A DNA stretch of 18,187 nucleotides from Candidatus Woesearchaeota archaeon (GTDB lineage: Archaea; Nanobdellota; Nanobdellia; Woesearchaeales; BS150m-G63): positions 1 to 18,187 of the forward strand of contig JAHWIG010000010.1 in the NCBI GenBank assembly GCA_019322735.1. Reading direction: 5' to 3'. The translations under genes and the position numbers were made by a program. Within the stretch, counting starts at the first letter, position 1; each line of letters opens with the position of its first letter. Below, piece by piece: positions 13,654-18,187 of this stretch. The notes under the pieces were generated by a model. The model was not told where the DNA came from. It searched no databases and saw nothing but the letters and a program-made list of their open reading frames with translations.

Positions 13654-15570
13654 ATGCTGTATAAAGATCTTGTTAGTGTTTATGAAAAAATAAGCGGTAC
13701 AACCAAGAGATTAGAGAAGACTTATTTTATTTCTGAGCTAATTAAAAAGACAGCCATAGAGGATTTAGAGGTGACTTTGCTGCTGTTGAGTGGAGAGCTC
13801 TATCCGGCATGGGATAAACAAGAGATTGGTGTTGCTTCTCGGTTGATATTAAAGGCAATCAGTTTGTCTACAGGTGTAAGTATTAAAGAAGTTGAAGAAG
13901 GCTGGAAAAATACTGGAGATTTGGGGGAGGCTGCTAAGAAATTTGTTTCTATCAAGAAACAGGAAACTTTATTCTCTCAACCTTTGATTGTTGAGAAGGT
14001 GTTCAATGATTTACGGAAATTAGTTAGGATAACAGGGAGGGGGGCAGTTGAACAAAAGGTTAAGATTATCTCTGGATTGTTGAGCAGTGCAACTCCAGAT
14101 GAATCAATCTATATTATCAGAACAGTATTAGAGCAGTTAAGAGTTGGGGTTGGTGAAGGCTCAGTTAGGGATTCTATTGTTTGGAGTTGCTTTCCACCAG
14201 TTGCAGGAATCTTCTTTAAATGCCAGAAATGTGGAAAATTTATGCCTAATACTTCTGTCTGCTTGGAATGTGGGGGGGCAATTGATACTAAGTTTTCAAA
14301 TGAGATTGATCGATTAATCAAACATCCAGGAATATTGAAAGTTAAATATGTTAAAGATCTGAAGAAGATTAAAGATCATGAGATTATTATTGCGGATAAT
14401 GCGGGTTTGGCAAGAGAGTGTTATAATTATCTTGTTGAGGTAGTTCAGTCAGCTTATGATATGAGCAATGATTTTCCTGTTGTGGCAATGATAGCAAGGA
14501 AAAATGGAATTAAGGGATTGCTGAAGGTACAAATTGAAGTGAATAAACCTATAAAGGTTATGTTGTATAAGAAAGCGAAGGATATTGGAGATGCATTCAA
14601 GATTGTTGGAAAACCAGCAGCTTTAGAGTATAAGTATGATGGCTTTAGGTTGCAAATTCATAAAGATAAGGGAAAAATAAGCTTATTTACTCGGCGTCTT
14701 GAAGATGTTACTAATAGATTTCCTGATGTTGTTAATGCCGTTAAGAATGGCGTTAAGGCAGATAATTGCGTGATTGATGCTGAAGCAGTCGGTTATAATC
14801 CTAAGACTAAGAAGTATCTGCCATTTCAGAGCATTTCTCAAAGAATAAAGAGAAAGTATGATATTGATAAGGTGGCCAAGGATTTTCCTGTTGAACTGAA
14901 TGTATTTGATATCATATTTTATAATGGAAAAAATCTATTGAAAAAACCATTTAAAGAGAGAAGGAAGGTTATTGAGAAAATAATTAAAATAAATAAACTG
15001 CATCTTGTTCTTGCAAAGCAGATAATTAGTGATGATGAGAAAGAGGCAGATAAATTCTATAAAGAATCATTGAAAGCAGGGGAAGAAGGTATGATGGTCA
15101 AGAATCTTGATGCCCCGTATAAGCCAGGATCAAGAGTGGGTTATGGTGTTAAGGTAAAGCCTGTTATGGAGACCCTGGATTTAGTGATTACTGGGGCAGA
15201 ATGGGGAAAAGGTAAAAGAAAAGGATGGCTTAGTAGTTTTAATATTGCATGTATTGATGAAGAAGGTATTTTTTTGGATATTGGAAAGGTTGGCACGGGA
15301 ATAAAAGAGTTGGAGACTGAAAGAGGAGTTACCTTTGCTCAGCTTACTGAATTATTGAAGCCATTGATAATTTCTGAGAAAGGGGTTAAGGTTAAGGTAA
15401 ATCCAAAGATTATTGTTGAAGTGAGTTATGAAGAAATACAGAAGAGTCCTACTTATAGCAGCGGATATGCATTAAGATTTCCAAGATTACTTCAAATCAG
15501 ACAGGATAAGCCGGCAAATGAAGCCAGTGGATTAGATTTAGTTGAGGAACTTTATACTGGTCAGAGATAA
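13654..15570 (+). CDS. lig: ATP-dependent DNA ligase with inserted zinc ribbon
   Basis: 638 residues from the ATG at 13654 (MLYKDL matches the usual archaeal N-terminus; an in-frame TTG at 13645 adds three residues). An N-terminal DNA-binding domain contains LRVGVGEGSVRD. The adenylation domain has the nucleotide-linked lysine K327 in EYKYDGFR, motif III in VIDAEAVGY, motif IV EEGMMVK, motif V VGYGVKVKP and an OB-fold end with ALRFPRLLQIRQDK. It seals nicks in replication and repair. Unlike the ~560-residue archaeal norm, it carries an extra ~75 residues between the VRD helix and the AYDMSNDFP segment, including a four-cysteine zinc ribbon, C190-x2-C193-x9-C203-x2-C206. Its stop is directly followed by a palindrome that belongs to the next gene's promoter. 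Confidence 0.94.
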   Translation: MLYKDLVSVYEKISGTTKRLEKTYFISELIKKTAIEDLEVTLLLLSGELYPAWDKQEIGVASRLILKAISLSTGVSIKEVEEGWKNTGDLGEAAKKFVSIKKQETLFSQPLIVEKVFNDLRKLVRITGRGAVEQKVKIISGLLSSATPDESIYIIRTVLEQLRVGVGEGSVRDSIVWSCFPPVAGIFFKCQKCGKFMPNTSVCLECGGAIDTKFSNEIDRLIKHPGILKVKYVKDLKKIKDHEIIIADNAGLARECYNYLVEVVQSAYDMSNDFPVVAMIARKNGIKGLLKVQIEVNKPIKVMLYKKAKDIGDAFKIVGKPAALEYKYDGFRLQIHKDKGKISLFTRRLEDVTNRFPDVVNAVKNGVKADNCVIDAEAVGYNPKTKKYLPFQSISQRIKRKYDIDKVAKDFPVELNVFDIIFYNGKNLLKKPFKERRKVIEKIIKINKLHLVLAKQIISDDEKEADKFYKESLKAGEEGMMVKNLDAPYKPGSRVGYGVKVKPVMETLDLVITGAEWGKGKRKGWLSSFNIACIDEEGIFLDIGKVGTGIKELETERGVTFAQLTELLKPLIISEKGVKVKVNPKIIVEVSYEEIQKSPTYSSGYALRFPRLLQIRQDKPANEASGLDLVEELYTGQR

Positions 15571-15607
15571 TGTTCCATTAATGGAACAATGTTCCAAAAA
15601 TGGAAAA
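15571..15607. promoter_or_regulatory. Tandem palindromic operators before the wHTH gene
   Basis: TGTTCCATTAATGGAACA (15571-15588) is a perfect 18-bp palindrome starting right after the ligase stop. A second copy, TGTTCCAAAAATGGAAAA (15590-15607), keeps the TTCCA-N4-TGGAA core. The two centres are 19 bp apart, nearly two helical turns, so dimers would bind on the same face. The second copy abuts the TATA box, ideal for blocking TFB/TBP. Autoregulation by the following wHTH protein is the simplest reading. Confidence 0.7.
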
Positions 15608-15617
15608 CTATATATAG
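15608..15617 (+). promoter_or_regulatory. TATA box of the wHTH regulator (leaderless, decides start)
   Basis: CTATATATAG is centred 27 nt before the ATG at 15639. The upstream in-frame ATG at 15618 touches the box and would lie outside the transcript, so 15639 is taken as the start. Confidence 0.7.
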
Positions 15618-15638
15618 ATGTTCTATTTTTTATTTCTT

Positions 15639-16172
15639 ATGCATGATGAGAATTTACTGGAAGGTTTATTTGACCCTAAATCTTTGAGTATATTAAGGCT
15701 TTTTGTCGACAATAAAAGCAATGAGTTCTATCTTCGCGAGATAGCTAAGAAAAGCAATGTTTCTGTTACCAGTACGTTTAGGATTATTGCTAGATTAAAG
15801 GATCTTAAGGTTGTTGATCAGATTATGGTTAATAAATTTAAGCTGTATAAATTATCAGATAATGATAATGCCAAGTTTTTGATGATATTATTGAGAGAGA
15901 AATCAAGAGCCATAGAGGGGTTTGTTGAACTTGCTAAAAATGTACATAATATCGACGAGATAATACTGCACGGCAAGCAGGAAAATAAACATGCCAGTTT
16001 GATATTGATAGGGTATGATATAGCTTCTGGGGATGTGAAAAAATTATGTGCAGATATTAAAGAAAAACATAATTTTACTATCTCAACTTTGTCATTAGGT
16101 AGAGAACAGTTTGAGCAGATGAAGGGGATGGACCTGTTTCCTCGTGTTAAAAGGTTACTTTATCGTCGATAA
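15639..16172 (+). CDS. wHTH transcriptional regulator with degenerate nucleotidyltransferase-like C-terminus
   Basis: 177 residues from the ATG at 15639. Residues 14-72 form a winged helix: SLSILRLFVDN, then YLREIAKKSNVSVTSTFRIIARLKDL (HTH about 31-56) and a wing ending KFKLYKLSD. After a linker helix (75-102), residues 104-177 (IDEIILHGKQENKHASLILIG and onward) resemble the MNT-type nucleotidyltransferase fold often fused to wHTH domains in archaea. The catalytic GS and Asp-x-Asp are replaced, HGK and ASLIL standing in their place, so it should be a ligand-binding or structural remnant. That part of the call is tentative. Two palindromes next to its TATA box indicate autorepression. It could also act on the adjacent ligase or ftsZ regions, but no matching full site is seen there. 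Confidence 0.75.
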   Translation: MHDENLLEGLFDPKSLSILRLFVDNKSNEFYLREIAKKSNVSVTSTFRIIARLKDLKVVDQIMVNKFKLYKLSDNDNAKFLMILLREKSRAIEGFVELAKNVHNIDEIILHGKQENKHASLILIGYDIASGDVKKLCADIKEKHNFTISTLSLGREQFEQMKGMDLFPRVKRLLYRR

Positions 16173-16223
16173 ATTGAATTTCTTTATTGTATTATATTTT
16201 TTAATATATATTATATAGAATAA

Positions 16224-16236
16224 GAAACTTTAAATA
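16224..16236 (+). promoter_or_regulatory. Strong BRE+TATA promoter facing ftsZ
   Basis: GAAACTTTAAATA combines a purine-rich BRE with a consensus TATA box, the best match in the window to strong archaeal promoters. The predicted transcript start is about 16258-16260. No ORF begins there, so the product is either a ~240-nt ftsZ leader or a non-coding RNA. Confidence 0.55.
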
Positions 16237-16251
16237 GTAGTTTAGCTACTA
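16235..16251. repeat. Inverted repeat TAGTAG-N5-CTACTA next to the distal promoter
   Basis: Perfect 6-bp arms (16235-16240 and 16246-16251) around a 5-bp spacer, overlapping the downstream end of the TATA box at 16228-16236. It lies upstream of the predicted transcript start, so it is better explained as an operator than as an RNA hairpin. Confidence 0.45.
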
Positions 16252-16258
16252 ATAAAAT

Positions 16259-16339
16259 TAATAAGATTTAGTTTTTTTGGCGGAAAACATAAATCTTCAA
16301 ACGATTCTTGTTAAAAACGAGTTGTTTGGTCTCTTTTTT
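16259..16339 (+). ncRNA. Candidate small structured RNA (or 5' part of the ftsZ leader)
   Basis: It starts where the promoter at 16224-16236 predicts transcription. Hairpin 1 has AAGATTTA (16263-16270) paired with TAAATCTT (16290-16297), continued after a one-base bulge by GTTTT/AAAAC around a TTTGGCGG loop. Hairpin 2 has CAAAC (16298-16302) with GTTTG (16324-16328) and an inner CTTGTT/AACGAG stem. A T6 run (16334-16339), the usual archaeal termination signal, follows within a few bases. I recognise no known RNA family; C/D-box motifs, RNase P and SRP signatures were not found. Confidence 0.4.
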
Positions 16340-16403
16340 GTAAACAAGCACTTTGTAAGCGTTTATTACTTATTGGCGTAAGCAATAATACTTGTTCTTA
16401 ATA

Positions 16404-16456
16404 GGAGTAAAAGTAAAACTCCAATATAAATATTTTGTAACTGTAATATTTATATT
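16404..16456. repeat. Two adjacent inverted repeats just upstream of the ftsZ TATA box
   Basis: GGAGT (16404-16408) pairs with ACTCC (16418-16422). Immediately after it, AATATAAATATT (16423-16434) and AATATTTATATT (16445-16456) form a perfect 12-bp inverted repeat with a 10-nt spacer. They end 5 bp before the proximal ftsZ TATA box, so they may be an operator, an RNA structure in a long leader, or both. Confidence 0.6.
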
Positions 16457-16461
16457 CCAAA

Positions 16462-16470
16462 CTATATATT
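16462..16470 (+). promoter_or_regulatory. Proximal ftsZ TATA box
   Basis: CTATATATT is centred about 32 nt before the ATG at 16498, predicting a leader of about 5 A residues. Downstream lie a G5 run and the palindrome GTTTTAAAAC (16481-16490). No SD complementary to the 16S 3' end is present. Confidence 0.5.
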
Positions 16471-16497
16471 AAAAAAGGGGGTTTTAAAACAAAAAAA

Positions 16498-17574
16498 ATG
16501 GAAGACATCATTCAGAATGCGGTGAACAACACCGACGAAAAACAATTTGACCACATTAAAGTGAACCAGGCAAATATCAGAGTTATTGGAGTTGGCGGAG
16601 CAGGCAACAATATGGTAACATGGCTCTATAAGAAAGGAGTCAAGGGAGCAGAGATTATCGCTTGCAATACTGATCAACAGCACTTAGATGTTTCTGAAGC
16701 AGATAGAAAATTCCTTATTGGAAGAGAAGCAACTCGTGGCTTAGGCTGTGGTGGATATCCAAACAAAGGAACAGAAGCAGCCCAGGAAAGTATGCAGGAA
16801 CTAAAGGACGTATTGAAGGGTTCTGACATGGTCTTTGTCTGTGCAGGAATGGGCGGAGGAACAGGAACAGGAGCAGCTCCAGTTGTTGCTAGTGTTGCTA
16901 AAGATACTGATTCAATAGTCATTGGAACTGTAACTATGCCATTTAAGGTAGAAAGGGCAAGAGTAGATAAAGCAGAATTTGGTTTACAGCAGCTTAGACA
17001 AGTAGCTGATACTGTGATTGTCATTGATAATAATAGATTGGTTGAGATTGCAGGTAATTTGCCAATTCAGCAAGCCTTTGCAGTAGCTAATGAATTAGTT
17101 GCTACAATGATAAAGGGCATTGTTGAAACAATTGCTGTACCAAGTTTAGTTAATCTTGATTATGCAGATGTCAGAGCAATAATGAAGGATGGCGGTGTTG
17201 CTGCTATAGGAGTAGGATCATCAGACACAACTAACAGAGTTGAAGAAGCTGTCAAAGGAGCTTTGACCAACCCATTGCTTGATATAAGCTATAAAGGAGC
17301 TAGCGGAGCATTGATCCATATTTGTGGAGGTCCTGATTTAACTTTGGATGAAATTAGTGAAATCGGTGAATTGGTTACTGAAAGCTTGGATGATGATGCA
17401 AATGTCATCTGGGGAGCAAGGATTGAAGAGGGTATGAAAGGAAAAGTTACCGTTATGACCATCATTACTGGTGTCGAATCGCCATGGATCTTGGGCAAGT
17501 TGGATGAAAGAGCTAAAGCAGATCAAACTCTTGCTTTAAGCGAGGAACTTGGCATAGAGATCATGGATAAATGA
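16498..17574 (+). CDS. ftsZ: Cell division GTPase FtsZ
   Basis: 358 residues, tubulin/FtsZ fold. An N-terminal extension (1-24) precedes the GTPase domain with VIGVGGAGNNMV (29-40), ACNTDQQ (55-61), the tubulin signature GGGTGTG (119-125) and the sugar/guanine contacts around DNNRLVEI. The synergy (T7) loop NLDYADV (220-226) keeps both catalytic aspartates (D222, D225) that trigger GTP hydrolysis in the next subunit. The C-terminal domain ends at IMDK with almost no tail, so partner binding through a long linker and C-terminal peptide looks minimal. It forms the division ring at midcell. The first ~27 codons are richer in C/G-ending codons than neighbouring genes. It is preceded by a structured non-coding region and followed by a strong terminator. 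Confidence 0.96.
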   Translation: MEDIIQNAVNNTDEKQFDHIKVNQANIRVIGVGGAGNNMVTWLYKKGVKGAEIIACNTDQQHLDVSEADRKFLIGREATRGLGCGGYPNKGTEAAQESMQELKDVLKGSDMVFVCAGMGGGTGTGAAPVVASVAKDTDSIVIGTVTMPFKVERARVDKAEFGLQQLRQVADTVIVIDNNRLVEIAGNLPIQQAFAVANELVATMIKGIVETIAVPSLVNLDYADVRAIMKDGGVAAIGVGSSDTTNRVEEAVKGALTNPLLDISYKGASGALIHICGGPDLTLDEISEIGELVTESLDDDANVIWGARIEEGMKGKVTVMTIITGVESPWILGKLDERAKADQTLALSEELGIEIMDK

Positions 17575-17597
17575 TCACATAAGTGATAAGTTTTTCT

Positions 17598-17640
17598 TGC
17601 CTTCATTTTTTACCACCCCCAACGATAAATGGTGAAGGCA
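17598..17640 (+). repeat. Stem-loop in the ftsZ 3' region
   Basis: TGCCTTCA (17598-17605) pairs with TGAAGGCA (17633-17640); a further CCA/TGG extension is possible with a bulge. It lies between the ftsZ stop and the GC-rich terminator hairpin and may protect the mRNA 3' end. Confidence 0.45.
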
Positions 17641-17645
17641 TTTTG

Positions 17646-17667
17646 TCCCCCTCGGGGGATTTTTTTT
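17646..17667 (+). terminator. GC-rich hairpin plus T8, terminator after ftsZ
   Basis: TCCCCCTCGGGGGA (17646-17659) is a self-complementary hairpin followed directly by eight T (17660-17667) and a further T-rich stretch to 17674. Archaea terminate on oligo-T and do not strictly need a hairpin, so this bacterial-looking structure stands out in AT-rich DNA. Confidence 0.75.
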
Positions 17668-17694
17668 ATTTTTTATAGGGGAAAAAGAGGTTAT

Positions 17695-17727
17695 ATTAAT
17701 GGAAAAAAATCACCTTTTTTCATTAAT
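17695..17727. repeat. Inverted repeat upstream of the diphthine synthase promoter
   Basis: ATTAATG plus A6 (17695-17708, with one extra G) is complementary to T6 plus CATTAAT (17715-17727), loop ATCACC. Its right arm touches the TATA box of the next gene, so it may be an operator; it could also be the final hairpin of the ftsZ terminator region. Confidence 0.45.
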
Positions 17728-17735
17728 TTTATAAA
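17727..17735 (+). promoter_or_regulatory. TATA box of diphthine synthase (leaderless)
   Basis: TTTTATAAA-like box at 17727-17735, centred about 27 nt before the ATG at 17758; no SD precedes the start codon. Confidence 0.6.
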
Positions 17736-17757
17736 CAAAACCTAGTTTTCTGTGCTT

Positions 17758-18187
17758 ATGTTGTATTTAATTGGTATTGGATTAAATAATGAGAAAGATA
17801 TTAGCTTGAATGGTTTAGAAGCTGTTAAGAAAGCAGATGTTGTTTATTTAGAGAATTATACTTCTAAATTGAGTTGTTCTGTTGAAGATTTAGAGAAATT
17901 ATATGGAAAAAAGATAATTTTGGCTGATAGAGAATTGGTTGAACAGAAAGCAGAGCAAACAATATTGAAAGATGCTAAGACTAAGAATGTTGCTTTTTTA
18001 GTAATTGGTGATGTTTTTGGGGCAACAACTCATGTTGATATGATGTTAAGGGCAAAGAAAGCAGGAATTAATGTAAAAATTATCCATAATTCATCCATAC
18101 TAACAGCTGTCGGTGTTGTTGGATTTGAGCTTTACAAATACGGAAAGACAACTTCAATACCTTTTGAAAATAAAGATGTTAAAGCCC
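17758..18187 (+). CDS. dphB: Diphthine synthase, N-terminal part (runs off right edge)
   Basis: 143 residues of an open frame truncated by the window end (family length is about 250-270). MLYLIGIGLNNEKDISLNGLEAVKKADVVYLENYTS is the standard N-terminus of Dph5-type SAM methyltransferases. The SAM-pocket elements IGDVFGATTH (83-92) and VKIIHNSSILTAVGVVGFELYKYGKTTSIPF (from about 106) follow. The enzyme methylates the modified histidine of elongation factor 2 during diphthamide synthesis, a pathway limited to archaea and eukaryotes, so it also supports the archaeal origin. The start is fixed by the TATA spacing. Confidence 0.92.
   Translation, partial: MLYLIGIGLNNEKDISLNGLEAVKKADVVYLENYTSKLSCSVEDLEKLYGKKIILADRELVEQKAEQTILKDAKTKNVAFLVIGDVFGATTHVDMMLRAKKAGINVKIIHNSSILTAVGVVGFELYKYGKTTSIPFENKDVKA

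Larger units (their letters stand above)
16173..16497 (+). other. 325-bp non-coding region rich in inverted repeats upstream of ftsZ
   Basis: No ORF with gene-like features. Successive inverted repeats follow one another: 16235-16251, 16263-16297, 16298-16328, 16343-16396, 16404-16422 and 16423-16456. There are two promoter-like boxes, at 16228-16236 and 16462-16470. The region could hold a long structured ftsZ leader, a separate small RNA, operators, or a mix of these. Confidence 0.6.

Noticed and set aside
15571..15588. Perfect palindrome read as a terminator of the ligase gene
   Set aside because: No T-run follows, and a second copy of the same core adjoins the next TATA box, which favours an operator.
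15618..15638. Upstream ATG of the wHTH regulator
   Set aside because: It directly abuts the TATA box and cannot be transcribed from it; the ATG at 15639 fits the promoter spacing.
16477..16497. G5 run before ftsZ as a Shine-Dalgarno site
   Set aside because: GGGGG is not the GGAGGTG core and lies about 16 nt from the ATG, farther than usual.
16173..16497. tRNA, C/D-box RNA, RNase P or SRP RNA in the ftsZ upstream region
   Set aside because: No T-loop GTTCRA, no C/D boxes and no conserved RNase P or SRP core was seen.
17289..17526. Minus-strand ORFs inside ftsZ
   Set aside because: Antisense shadows of a fully conserved FtsZ reading frame with no promoter of their own.

Overview
The window looks like a piece of an AT-rich archaeal chromosome, most likely from a small-genome DPANN lineage of the Woesearchaeota/Pacearchaeota kind. 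The archaeal assignment rests on archaeal-type gene content: HerA-like ATPase, Elp3, AK6/Fap7, ATP-dependent DNA ligase, diphthine synthase and FtsZ. It also rests on promoters in which a TATA box sits about 25-27 nt upstream of the start codon, which implies leaderless mRNAs. The DPANN assignment is an inference from compactness, low GC and small uncharacterised proteins; no marker gene here fixes the phylum.

Layout, left to right. (1) 1-463, minus: N-terminal part of a very acidic, low-complexity protein with a Shine-Dalgarno leader. (2) 613-2283, plus: a HerA/FtsK-type ATPase, then a 98-residue helical protein, each with its own TATA box. (3) 2280-6752, minus: a tight five-gene operon, read right to left: wHTH regulator, two-TM protein, SERCA-like Ca2+ P-type ATPase, and two HIT-fold proteins whose histidine triads are eroded at the nucleophile. 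The first three genes overlap by ATGA junctions, and an inverted repeat abuts the operon promoter. (4) 6831-8259, minus: an RDD membrane protein and the membrane protease SppA, 1 nt apart. (5) 8341-11148, plus: a small two-TM protein, an AK6/Fap7-type kinase, then a sugar-1-phosphate nucleotidyltransferase and a phosphomannomutase/phosphoglucomutase that together make a nucleotide sugar. (6) 11151-13600, minus: a small coiled-coil protein, Elp3 (radical SAM + GNAT) and a nitroreductase. (7) 13654-16172, plus: an ATP-dependent DNA ligase with an inserted zinc ribbon, then a wHTH regulator preceded by two tandem palindromic operator candidates. (8) 16173-18187, plus: a long non-coding region full of inverted repeats and carrying two promoters, ftsZ, a GC-rich hairpin/T-run terminator, and the start of diphthine synthase, which runs off the window.

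The window is mostly housekeeping (division, DNA ligation, tRNA and EF2 modification, envelope proteolysis, glycan precursors). The parts that deserve a second look are the structured region upstream of ftsZ (possible small RNA or regulatory leader), the Ca2+-ATPase/HIT operon with nucleophile-less HIT proteins, the self-operator of the wHTH gene, and the zinc ribbon in the ligase. I see no CRISPR array, tRNA, rRNA or insertion sequence. Several start codons are revised here from promoter geometry.
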